Shown piece by piece: positions 52,696-60,739 of a DNA stretch of 64,000 bases. The position numbers and the translations under genes were made by a program. Each line of letters opens with the position of its first letter. Position 1 is the first letter of the stretch. Origin of the DNA: Burkholderia sp. BCC1644 (lineage in GTDB: Bacteria; Pseudomonadota; Gammaproteobacteria; Burkholderiales; Burkholderiaceae); contig NZ_CADFEI010000024.1 of the NCBI RefSeq assembly GCF_902833225.1, forward strand, positions 1-64,000. Direction: 5' to 3'. The notes below the pieces were generated by a model. That model made no database searches and had not been told where the DNA came from. It was given only the letters and a program-made list of their open reading frames with translations.

Positions 52696-54864
52696 ATGTC
52701 GATTCATATTCGCAAGATGCGTTATCTGCCGCTCGTCGCCGCCCTGGCGCTCGCCGGGTGCGGCGGCGACGACGGCGGTGCAGGCTCCGCTTCCGCGCTC
52801 AGTTCCGCCGGCGCGCCGCATACGGGCTCGTCGCCCGCCGTCACCGCGCCGCCGAGCGCATCCAACGTCGACAAGAGCGTGTCGCCTGTCGAGTTGCCGG
52901 CCACCGTGGTACCGGTGAACTACCGGCTGTGGTTCCGCCCGAACGAGGCGCTGAACGCGTTCGACGGCCGTGCCGATGTCGAAATCAAGGTGCTGAAGCC
53001 GGTCAACAACATCGTGATCGCCGGCCACCGGATCAAGTTCACGAACGGCCGCATCACGCTGCAACCGGGCAACATCCAGCTGATCGCGACGCCGCAGGAC
53101 AAGGGCGACTTCTATCAGCTGCGCCCCGTGAGCGGCACGATCTCGCCGGGCAACTACTCGCTGCACATGGAGTGGTCGGGCATCATCAACTTCAAGTCGT
53201 ACGACGATCCGGTCGCGAAGACGGGCGGCAGTTGCGGCGACGATCCGTATCCGGGCTGCTCGGCCGCGGAAGGGATCTTCCGCGTCGATCTGAAGGGCAC
53301 CGACGGCAAGACGAGCGGCGCGATCCTGACGCAGGGCGAAACCAACCTGTCGCGCCAGTGGTTCCCCGGCTGGGACGAACCGGCCTTCCGCCCGACCTAT
53401 GAAGTGACGGCCGAAGTGCCGTCGAACTGGCGCGTCGTGTCGAACGCGGCCGAGAAGCCGTCGACCAACGTCGGCGGCGGCTACAAGCTCGTGCAGTTCG
53501 ACAAGACTCCGCCGATGCCGTCGTACCTGCTGTTCTTCGGCGGCGGCCTGTTCGACACCTACGAGGACGACTTCACGAGCCCGCTGCCGGGCGGCAAGGG
53601 CGGCCTGCACCTGCGCGTATTCACGCCGCCGGGCATGAGCGACTGGGCGAAGCCGGCGATGGACCGCACCAAGCAGGCGCTCGACTTCTACTACCGCTAC
53701 ACGGGCATCGCGCTGCCGCTGACGAAGTTCGACACGGTGGCCGCGAACGACGCGTTCAAGGAGCAGAAGGACCTGAACTTCGGCGGGATGGAGAACTGGG
53801 GGTCGATCCTCGAGTTCGCCGACGACATCCTGCCGCAGCCGGGCCAGCCGATGTCGCACTACGGCAACGAGGTGCTGACGCACGAAGTCGCGCACCAGTG
53901 GTTCGGCGATCTCGTCACGACCGACTGGTGGGACAACGTATGGCTCAACGAATCGTTCGCGACGTTCTTCGAAACGAAGACGACGATCCAGTTCTTCCCC
54001 AACGAGTTCAGCTGGCTCGACCAGGTGAAGAACAAGTATCGCGTGATCAATCGTGACATCGGCCCGAACGCGTTCCCGGTCGCGCCGAACTTCAACGACT
54101 GGGCGTCGAACGACTTCGTGCTGAGCGCCAGCGCGTTCACGTACGACAAGGGCGGCCACGTGCTGAAGACGCTCGAGAACTATCTCGGCGAACAGACGCT
54201 GCGCAAGGGCCTGCAGCAGTACCTCGTCGACTACTCGTTCGGCAACGGCACGCCGAAGCGTCTGTGGGATGCGCTGTCGAAGGAAAGCGGCCAGGCGGTC
54301 GGCCCGATCGGCGACAGCTACGTGCGCCAGACCGGTGTCCCGCTGATCTCGCTCGACACGCAGTGCGACCTGACGAAGAACCAGACGGTCATCACGCTGA
54401 AGCAGCAGCCGTTCCCGAACAAGAACGCGTATCCGGGCCTGCAGTGGACGGTGCCGATCACGCTCGCGTACGGCCAGGGTCTCGCGAAACGCACGACGCT
54501 CGCGCTGAAGGACACGCAGACGCAAACGCGGATCGACGGCTGCACGGGCGTGGTCGCCGACCCGAGCGGTCTCGACTACTACGTCGTGAACTACAGCGAC
54601 GCGGCCTGGAGCGGGCTGCTCACGCAGGTCAACGGCTCGACCGATCCGGTGCTGCTGGCGAACCTGAAGAGCGAAGCCGCGCTGCTCGTCGCGAACAACC
54701 TCGCACCGGCATCGCGCTCGACGTCGATCGGCTCGGTCGCTTCGCCGGCCGCGATGAAGCTGCGCCAGACGCCGACCTTCGGCGGCGTCGAGCTGACGAC
54801 GAAGGAGCGCCCGGCACTGCACTACCAGGGCGTCTTCAAGCCGCGCAAGGTAGTGACGCAGTAA
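52696..54864 (+). CDS. M1-family aminopeptidase, lipoprotein
   Basis: This 722-residue protein starts with a lipoprotein signal ending in ALAGC (C22) and a low-complexity spacer (23-60). The M1 peptidase follows: N-terminal beta domain, the exopeptidase motif GGMENWG (363-369), and the zinc motif HEVAHQWFG (H396, E397, H400) with the distal ligand E419 in WLNESFA. It should be anchored at the periplasmic or outer face of the envelope and trim N-terminal residues from peptides. The C-terminal part is shorter than in PepN. It ends in a strong terminator. Confidence 0.9.
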   Translation: MSIHIRKMRYLPLVAALALAGCGGDDGGAGSASALSSAGAPHTGSSPAVTAPPSASNVDKSVSPVELPATVVPVNYRLWFRPNEALNAFDGRADVEIKVLKPVNNIVIAGHRIKFTNGRITLQPGNIQLIATPQDKGDFYQLRPVSGTISPGNYSLHMEWSGIINFKSYDDPVAKTGGSCGDDPYPGCSAAEGIFRVDLKGTDGKTSGAILTQGETNLSRQWFPGWDEPAFRPTYEVTAEVPSNWRVVSNAAEKPSTNVGGGYKLVQFDKTPPMPSYLLFFGGGLFDTYEDDFTSPLPGGKGGLHLRVFTPPGMSDWAKPAMDRTKQALDFYYRYTGIALPLTKFDTVAANDAFKEQKDLNFGGMENWGSILEFADDILPQPGQPMSHYGNEVLTHEVAHQWFGDLVTTDWWDNVWLNESFATFFETKTTIQFFPNEFSWLDQVKNKYRVINRDIGPNAFPVAPNFNDWASNDFVLSASAFTYDKGGHVLKTLENYLGEQTLRKGLQQYLVDYSFGNGTPKRLWDALSKESGQAVGPIGDSYVRQTGVPLISLDTQCDLTKNQTVITLKQQPFPNKNAYPGLQWTVPITLAYGQGLAKRTTLALKDTQTQTRIDGCTGVVADPSGLDYYVVNYSDAAWSGLLTQVNGSTDPVLLANLKSEAALLVANNLAPASRSTSIGSVASPAAMKLRQTPTFGGVELTTKERPALHYQGVFKPRKVVTQ

Positions 54865-54934
54865 CGGTGCGCATCCGGCCGGCGCCGCGCAGCCTGCGGC
54901 GCCGGCCGGCGTACCGGCTTCTCCGACCTTTGAC

Positions 54935-54963
54935 GGGCCTCGCATGCGAGGCCCTTTTTTCTT
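54935..54963 (+). terminator. Terminator of the M1 aminopeptidase gene
   Basis: A perfect palindromic stem, GGGCCTCGCA pairing with TGCGAGGCCC (54935-54954), is followed by six T residues and CTTT. It lies about 70 bp after the stop codon. Confidence 0.92.
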
Positions 54964-54985
54964 TCCGCACGGCGTCCGCCCGCCG

Positions 54986-55906
54986 TTACGCCCACGCGGC
55001 ATCCCACGCCGGCTGCGCGAACCACGTCGCGAGGAACGCGACGAGTTTCGACGTCCGTGCGCTGCCGCGCGCCTGCTGGCGCAGCACGTGGATCGTGGCC
55101 GGCTCGGGCGTTGCCGCGTACTGCGGCAGCACCGCACGCAACCGTCCGTCGCGCAGCGCGTCCCCCGCGAGCCAGGTCGGCAGGTGCGCGAGACCGAGCC
55201 CCTCGAGCGCCGCTTCGAGCAACGCCTCCGAATGATTGCTGCGAAACCGCGGCTGCGCCGGGACATGGCGACGCTCGCCGAAGCGCCACGCACCCGGCGG
55301 CGGCGCGCCGTGCCACGCGAGACAGTCGTGGCCGGCGAGCGCGTCCGGCGATTCGGGCTCGCCGCGCCGCGCGAGGTAGGCCGTACTCGCGCACAGTACG
55401 CGCCGCTGCGGCGCGAGCACGGTCGCGACCAGGCGCGTGTCCTCGAGCGGGCCGATGCGCACCGCGAGATCGACGTCGGAGCCGAGCCGCGCACCCTGAA
55501 GATCGACCATGCTGTCGGTCAGCACCAGGTCGACCTGCAGTGCCGGATGACACTGCATGAACGCGGCCAGCGCGGCCATCAGGTGCCGCCGGCCGAACGG
55601 CGCCGGACAGTCGACGCGCAGCAGTCCGCTCGGCTCGTCGCGCTGGCTGTGCAGGTCTTCCTGCAAGCCGCGCAGTTCGGCCAGCATCCGCGTCGCGCGC
55701 CCGTACAGCAGTTGCCCGGCCTCGGTCGGCCGCAGCGCGTGCGTGGTGCGATGCAGGAGGCGGATACCGAGCTGTGCCTCGAGGCGGTCGATACGCCGCG
55801 TAACCGACGACGCGGCGACGCCGAGCCGGCGCGCGGCCGCCGAGAAACTCTGCTGATCGACCACATCGACGAACAGCGCGAGATGCGGGGTAAGGAAGTC
55901 GTCCAT
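54986..55906 (-). CDS. LysR-family regulator divergent from a quinone oxidoreductase gene
   Basis: This 306-residue protein has a LysR helix-turn-helix (LALFVDVVDQQSFSAAARRLGVAASSVTRRIDRLEAQLG) and a substrate-binding domain of the CrgA type (VDCPAPFGRRHLMAALAAFMQCHPALQVDL). Divergent LysR/oxidoreductase pairs are common, and the gap contains a matching inverted repeat, so it probably controls the neighbouring gene in response to an electrophile or quinone. Confidence 0.88.
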   Translation of the reverse strand: MDDFLTPHLALFVDVVDQQSFSAAARRLGVAASSVTRRIDRLEAQLGIRLLHRTTHALRPTEAGQLLYGRATRMLAELRGLQEDLHSQRDEPSGLLRVDCPAPFGRRHLMAALAAFMQCHPALQVDLVLTDSMVDLQGARLGSDVDLAVRIGPLEDTRLVATVLAPQRRVLCASTAYLARRGEPESPDALAGHDCLAWHGAPPPGAWRFGERRHVPAQPRFRSNHSEALLEAALEGLGLAHLPTWLAGDALRDGRLRAVLPQYAATPEPATIHVLRQQARGSARTSKLVAFLATWFAQPAWDAAWA

Positions 55907-55938
55907 GCGGGGCCTTCGGATTTGGCTATGCGTTTATC

Positions 55939-55961
55939 GCAAAACAATCATCCGCTTTTGC
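55939..55961. promoter_or_regulatory. GCAAAA-N11-TTTTGC operator candidate
   Basis: Perfect 6-bp arms (55939-55944 and 55956-55961) are separated by 11 bp in the 161-bp gap between the LysR gene and the oxidoreductase gene. The spacing suits a LysR-type dimer site. Confidence 0.55.
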
Positions 55962-56067
55962 CAGTTTCCGCGTCAAATCGGGCCGACTAGACTGCACTCA
56001 TCCTTTTCATCCGCTGCACGCGCCGGCCCACCGGGTCGCACGGCAGCCATCCGTCACGGAGATCACC

Positions 56068-57045
56068 ATGCGCAGCATCCGCTTCGACGCCCCCGCCGCC
56101 GACATCGAGTCGCTCGACGCGCGCGTCCGGGAACTCGACACGCCCGTCCCGGCCGACGGCCAGATGCTGATCGAGGTGCGCGCGGCCGGCGTGAACCCGA
56201 GCGACGTGAAGGCCGCACTCGGCCGCATGCCGCACGCGGTGTGGCCGCGCACGCCCGGGCGCGACTGGGCCGGCATCGTGCGCAGCGGCCCGGACGGCTG
56301 GATCGGCGCGCCGGTGTGGGGCTCGGGCGGCGATCTCGGCGTCGGACGCAACGGCTCGCACGCGGAATGGCTCGTGCTCGATGCGACACAGGTGCGCCGC
56401 AAGCCGGCCGTGCTGACGCTCGACGAAGCAGCCGGCGTCGGCGTGCCGTTCGTCACCGCGTACGAAGGCTTGCGCCGGGCCGGCATGCCGGCGGCCGGCG
56501 ACGTCGTGCTCGTGTTCGGTGCGAACGGCAAGGTCGGCCAGGCCGCGATCCAGCTCGCGACCGCGCACGGCGCAACCGTGATCGGCGTCGAGCGCAGCCC
56601 AGGCGGCTATCGCGGCCACGCATCGGGCGACGTGCACATGATCGACGCGTCGAAAGAACCCGTGGCCGACGCGGTGCGCGCGGCGACCGGCGGCCACGGC
56701 GCGGACATCGTCTACAACACGGTCGGCAGCCCGTATTTCGAAGCCGCGAACGCGTCGATGGCGATCGGCGCGCGGCAGATCTTCATCTCGACGATCGACC
56801 GCAGCGTGCCGTTCGACATCTTCGCGTTCTATCGCGGCCAGCATACGTTCGTGGGGGTCGATTCGCTGCAGCTCGGCGGTGCCGCGGTCGCGCAGATCCT
56901 CGACACGCTCGCGTCCGGTTTCGGCAACGGCACGCTGCGACCGTTCCCGATCGGCGACGACTACGTGTACCCGCTCGACCGCGCGCACGACGCATACCGC
57001 GCGGTGCTGGCCGGTGCGCGCGAGCGCGTGATCCTCAAGCCCTGA
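56068..57045 (+). CDS. Zinc-independent MDR-family quinone oxidoreductase
   Basis: This 325-residue medium-chain dehydrogenase/reductase has a catalytic N-terminal domain (RAAGVNPSDVKAALGRMPHAVWPRTPGRDWAG) and a Rossmann domain with VLVFGANGKVGQAAIQLA. It lacks the structural zinc cysteines, so it belongs with the NADPH:quinone reductases. It probably detoxifies quinones or enones. It is divergent from the LysR gene and followed 24 bp later by an XapX gene. Confidence 0.85.
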   Translation: MRSIRFDAPAADIESLDARVRELDTPVPADGQMLIEVRAAGVNPSDVKAALGRMPHAVWPRTPGRDWAGIVRSGPDGWIGAPVWGSGGDLGVGRNGSHAEWLVLDATQVRRKPAVLTLDEAAGVGVPFVTAYEGLRRAGMPAAGDVVLVFGANGKVGQAAIQLATAHGATVIGVERSPGGYRGHASGDVHMIDASKEPVADAVRAATGGHGADIVYNTVGSPYFEAANASMAIGARQIFISTIDRSVPFDIFAFYRGQHTFVGVDSLQLGGAAVAQILDTLASGFGNGTLRPFPIGDDYVYPLDRAHDAYRAVLAGARERVILKP

Positions 57046-57069
57046 CGCCGGACCACACGGGAGGCTGCC

Positions 57070-57222
57070 ATGACGGATTACGTGACCTCGCTCGCGGTGG
57101 GCTTGGGCGTCGGCGTGCTGTACGCGCTGCTGAACGTGCGCTCGCCGGCCCCGCCGCTCGTCGCGCTCGTCGGCCTGCTCGGGATGGTGATCGGCGAGCG
57201 CGCGATCGCGCTGCTGCGTTGA
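57070..57222 (+). CDS. XapX-domain small membrane protein
   Basis: A 50-residue protein with two hydrophobic segments and the core LAVGLGVGVLYALLNVRSPAPP followed by ALVGLLGMVIGE, which is the XapX signature. XapX proteins are short inner-membrane proteins of unknown function, often beside oxidoreductase genes. It starts 24 bp after the MDR gene, so the two may be cotranscribed, and converges with the CorA-type gene 21 bp away. Confidence 0.75.
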   Translation: MTDYVTSLAVGLGVGVLYALLNVRSPAPPLVALVGLLGMVIGERAIALLR

Positions 57223-57243
57223 CGTGCCGATGCGGCTGCCGCG

Positions 57244-58272
57244 CTAGCGGTCGCCGCGACGCCGGAACGCCCACCATGCGGCGAGCCCGGTGAAGCCCGC
57301 GACGAGCAACACCATCAGCCAGAAGCCGTGCTTGTTTTCCGAAAACGGCACGCCGCCGACGTTCATCCCGAAGAAGCCGGCGACGATGTTGATCGGCAAG
57401 GCGATCACGGTCACGAGCGTCAGCGTGAACAGCGTCCGGTTGTTCTGCTCGTCGAGACGCGAGCCGATCTCTTCCTGCAACAGCTTGATCCGCTCGTTGA
57501 GCCCCGCCAGGTCGACGAGCACGAGCGAGAACTCTTCGGTCGATTCGCGCAGCTCCTGCACGTCTTCCTGGTGCAGCCACGCGGGCGGCTTCGCGAGCAG
57601 CCGGAAGATCGACCCGGGTTCCGGCGCGAGCATGCGCTGCAGGCGCGTCAGCGTGCGGCGCATCGCACCGAGCTCGATGCGGCTCGACGTGAGCCGCTGC
57701 GACAGGAAGCGATCCTCGATGCGGTCGACGTCGACGCTCGTCCGCCGCATGATCTGGATCAGCAGGTCGGCCTGGTCGCGCAGCAGGTGCACGAGCAGTT
57801 CCGCGGGCGACCTGAACTGCTCGCCGTCGCGCACGCATGCGCGCAGCGTGTCGACCGAGCGCAGCGGCTTGAGCCGCGCGGTCACCATGATGCGCTGCTC
57901 GACGTGGACGAACAGCGTCGCAATCTCCGACGGCGTCAGTTCGAGGTTGAACATCACGTCGTTGACGATCGCGCGCAGCGCACCGTCTTCCTGCTCGATG
58001 CGGGTCGAACGCGACCCTTCGTGGAGAAATTCGAAGAAACTGTCGGGCAGCCCGAGATGCGTGCGCATCCAGCGCTCGCTCGCGCCATGCGCGAGATTGA
58101 AGTGCAGCCAGACGAAATCGCCCGACGCGCCCGCACCGTGCGCGCGGCACGTGCGCAGCCACGCGGCGGCCGCGTCCGCATCGAGCGTCGCGCCGGAACC
58201 GCCCGGGACGAAGCGGAAGCCGCACACCATGCCGGACGTATCGGCGCCGTAAGTCTGTACGATCAGGTCCAT
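57244..58272 (-). CDS. CorA/ZntB-family metal cation transporter
   Basis: This 342-residue protein has a large N-terminal cytosolic domain and two C-terminal membrane helices. The first ends in GMNVGGVP, a GMN-type pore motif; the GGVP ending is closer to ZntB (Zn2+) than to CorA Mg2+ channels. It should work as a pentameric channel or transporter for divalent metals. The ATG at 58272 fits the family start. A 12-bp triple repeat lies about 100 bp upstream. The exact metal cannot be told. Confidence 0.85.
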   Translation of the reverse strand: MDLIVQTYGADTSGMVCGFRFVPGGSGATLDADAAAAWLRTCRAHGAGASGDFVWLHFNLAHGASERWMRTHLGLPDSFFEFLHEGSRSTRIEQEDGALRAIVNDVMFNLELTPSEIATLFVHVEQRIMVTARLKPLRSVDTLRACVRDGEQFRSPAELLVHLLRDQADLLIQIMRRTSVDVDRIEDRFLSQRLTSSRIELGAMRRTLTRLQRMLAPEPGSIFRLLAKPPAWLHQEDVQELRESTEEFSLVLVDLAGLNERIKLLQEEIGSRLDEQNNRTLFTLTLVTVIALPINIVAGFFGMNVGGVPFSENKHGFWLMVLLVAGFTGLAAWWAFRRRGDR

Positions 58273-58368
58273 CGTGTCGAAGGTCGTGCGGCGCGCGACG
58301 CGCCGCACATCGCGGGTCGCGGGCCCGCGCCGGGAAAAGAAAGGAGACGTATGCCCGACGGGCGTGAC

Positions 58369-58404
58369 GCTCTCGTGACAGCTCTCGTGACAGCTCTCGT
58401 GACA
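58369..58404. repeat. Three tandem 12-bp repeats upstream of the CorA/ZntB gene
   Basis: GCTCTCGTGACA is repeated three times without change (58369-58380, 58381-58392, 58393-58404) and a fourth copy begins (GC). The array lies between the CorA/ZntB start at 58272 and the end of the next gene at 58503. It could be an array of regulator sites or a slippage-prone microsatellite that varies in copy number. Confidence 0.85.
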
Positions 58405-58502
58405 GCATCAGGCCGCATCATACCGGCAGCTTCCTCGCCCCAAAAGCAACGCGCCGCCCAACGGGCGGCGCGGACAAGGCATGACGGCAGGCGCAAGACG
58501 CG

Positions 58503-59471
58503 TTACTGCCGCGTCTCCGACTGTGCGGCGCTCGGGCACGCAGGGTCCTTGCCCCAGTGGCCGTCACACACGCGCCAGCGGCACAGCTGATCTTCGAAGA
58601 AACCGCGCTCCGAACACTCCTTCACGCGCGACCCGAGCGAGCCGGTCGTCGCTGCCGTCTTGGTCGGCACGACCTGCCCCTTCTGCGCGGCGAGTTTCTT
58701 GTCGGCCGGCTTCGTGCGCGCAACGAGCGCCGCGAGCAGGTCGGCATCCGGATCGTCCTTCCCGGCCGCCTTCGCGGTACGGGTCGACGTCGCATCGCGG
58801 CGCTTCCTGGCCTGCGCGAGCTCCGCCTCTTGTTCCTTGCGATGCTTGCGGGCCTCGGCCTTTGCATCGGCCTTCGTGTCGGCCTTGCCATGCGCCGCGA
58901 CCTTCGTGCTCTTCGTCGCGTCGGCCTTCGCGGTCTTGGTCGTTGCGACAGCGGCAGCCGTGGCGGCAGCGGCTGCCCCGGCCGTGGCTGCGCCCGATGC
59001 GTCGTCGGCGCCATTGGCCAGCGCGCGCGACAGGCGGCTGCCGTCCGCGGCGGACGCGGCCGATGCGGATGCAACGGTCTGGGAAGCCGAATCGTCGTTG
59101 ACGATCGTGGCCGGCTGGACGGCGGACGCGGCGGATGCGCCATTCTGCGCGACCTGCACGGCGGCGTTGCTGGCCGGTGCGGCCTTGGCCGGCGCGGCTG
59201 CCGCGGGCTCGGCGGCCGTCACGGCGGCGACCTGCTCGCCCGAATGCTGCTGCATGCGCCACGCGCCCCAGCCGCCGACGGCGACCACCAGTGCGACGAC
59301 GGCGGCGATCGGCGCCTTCAGCGAACGGCGCGGCGGTTCGGCGGGCGGCGTGACACGGCCTTCCAGATTCGCGAGAATGCGCGACTGCTGAGGTCCTCCC
59401 TCGCCTGCCGGTTTCGTATCGGACAGCAGGCTGGGCGGAGTTTTCGAATTTGAATTTTCCGGCGCACTCAT
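58503..59471 (-). CDS. Membrane-anchored Ala-rich protein with Cys-rich C-terminus, beside the T6SS genes
   Basis: This 322-residue protein has a short cytosolic N-terminus, one membrane helix (about 53-66, PIAAVVALVVAVGG), a long low-complexity Ala/Thr/Lys/Ser region (75-280), and a compact C-terminal segment with four cysteines (KECSERGFFEDQLC, RWRVC, GKDPAC). The C-terminus would lie in the periplasm, where two disulfides could form. It is divergent from tagX across a 121-bp AT-rich gap. I know no function. It may be a T6SS accessory membrane protein (a TagY-like role is possible), but the link rests on location only. Confidence 0.7.
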   Translation of the reverse strand: MSAPENSNSKTPPSLLSDTKPAGEGGPQQSRILANLEGRVTPPAEPPRRSLKAPIAAVVALVVAVGGWGAWRMQQHSGEQVAAVTAAEPAAAAPAKAAPASNAAVQVAQNGASAASAVQPATIVNDDSASQTVASASAASAADGSRLSRALANGADDASGAATAGAAAAATAAAVATTKTAKADATKSTKVAAHGKADTKADAKAEARKHRKEQEAELAQARKRRDATSTRTAKAAGKDDPDADLLAALVARTKPADKKLAAQKGQVVPTKTAATTGSLGSRVKECSERGFFEDQLCRWRVCDGHWGKDPACPSAAQSETRQ

Positions 59472-59592
59472 TCAGCGTCTCATTGAATCCTGGTTTAATT
59501 CACCGCGATAATATAGCCCGGCCTCTCGAAGCAGCCTGATTCTAAGAGCAAGCATTGCAAAACACAATCAATTCCAATTTCCGGGGATTTCT

Positions 59593-60438
59593 TTGATTGC
59601 CGTCGCACTCGTCGCCTATTTCGCCCTTGCCGTAGCGGTTGCGGCACTGTTGCTTTTACCGGGTATCCGCGCGACCGTTTTCGAATCCGTCGCCCAGTTT
59701 CACGGCCGTCTTACGCGCCGTGCGAACGATCGCGCCGCGCGTACGCGGAGTCAGATTGTTAAATCGGCAAGCGTTACGCGCGGCGCATTAAACGATGTGC
59801 AAAATTTACTGGTTCGCCGGCGCTTGATGATTATGGTATCGGCAGGTATTCTTGCGACGCCGCCATTGGTCGCCATTGCTTTACGCGGCCGGCAATTGTT
59901 CCAGTACGACGACACGGCGCGCGTGCCCGACGAGAAGATCGCCGCGCTGCTGCAGGGCGAGCAGCTCGTGCCGCCGCCACCGCTGCCGCCGGAAGTCTTC
60001 GCCACCAAGGAAGTCGAGCAGATACGCCCGGCGCTGAAGGATGCGAGCCGCGACTGGAACCTGCTGGACCCGGATTTCCGTACGCGTTTGCTGCTGGTCT
60101 ACAAGATCATGCACGAACAACACGGTTATGAAATGGCGCTGCTGGAAGGGTACCGAAGCCCGGAACGGCAGAACCGGCTGGCAGCGATGGGCGGCAACGT
60201 GACCAACGCGGCAGCCTTCCAGAGTTATCACCAATTCGGGCTGGCGGCCGACAACGCATTCCTGCGTGACGGCAAGCTGGTCATTTCCGAGAAAGATCCC
60301 TGGGCGATGCGCGGCTACCAGTTGTACGGCCAGGTCGCCGAACAAGTCGGCCTGACCTGGGGCGGCCGATGGAAAATGATGGATCTCGGGCACGTTGAAT
60401 ACCATAAACCCGGTTTTAAACTGGGACGCGGCAGCTAG
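59593..60438 (+). CDS. TagX-like M15 peptidoglycan peptidase of the type VI secretion locus
   Basis: This 281-residue protein has two hydrophobic helices (1-25 and about 78-98) and a C-terminal M15/VanY peptidase domain. Zinc-site motifs are SYHQFGLAADNAF (H and D) and DLGHVEYH (E and H). TagX of Acinetobacter is an L,D-endopeptidase that makes room in peptidoglycan for assembly of the secretion channel, and similar proteins sit beside tssM in Burkholderia. The start is a TTG with GGGGA upstream; no ATG is available before the first helix. It lies 301 bp before tssM. Confidence 0.85.
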   Translation: MIAVALVAYFALAVAVAALLLLPGIRATVFESVAQFHGRLTRRANDRAARTRSQIVKSASVTRGALNDVQNLLVRRRLMIMVSAGILATPPLVAIALRGRQLFQYDDTARVPDEKIAALLQGEQLVPPPPLPPEVFATKEVEQIRPALKDASRDWNLLDPDFRTRLLLVYKIMHEQHGYEMALLEGYRSPERQNRLAAMGGNVTNAAAFQSYHQFGLAADNAFLRDGKLVISEKDPWAMRGYQLYGQVAEQVGLTWGGRWKMMDLGHVEYHKPGFKLGRGS

Positions 60439-60739
60439 CCAGGGCTGCCGGACAGGAAATAATGAGGGCGGCATGGGGCTTTTTAATATCCCGGCAGGAA
60501 ACGATATGGGCGACGCAAAAAATCGGGCATTCCAGTGCGTGATTTTTTCCGGCCGCCGCTTCCGTTTTAAATCTCACAGCGTCCTTTCATTAATGCGCGC
60601 GCCTTCTCCGATGCCGCGGGCGCATTGATGCCAGCCCCCTTCATCCCGTTTGACAGCATGGCGACACATCGCGGCGCCACCCTTGCCGCTCGACGCGCCT
60701 GCGTCGCCTCACCGAATCGCACCGGAACCTGAACGTCCT
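60439..60739. other. Gap between tagX and tssM
   Basis: This 301-bp stretch contains an inverted repeat of A6TC (60517-60524) and GATTTTTT (60541-60548), 16 bp apart, which could be a weak terminator of tagX. TTGACA occurs at 60650, but no -10 follows at the proper spacing. No gene is seen. tssM may need its own promoter here. Confidence 0.4.

Noticed and set aside
58263..58496. A short frame reading through the 12-bp triple repeat (repeated VTRA)
   Set aside because: The repeated residues only reflect the DNA repeat; there is no ribosome site and no conserved content.
60517..60548. A-tract/T-tract inverted repeat after tagX as a rho-independent terminator
   Set aside because: The stem is made of A-T pairs only and the loop is 16 nt, so it is too weak to call; it is noted only within the gap description.
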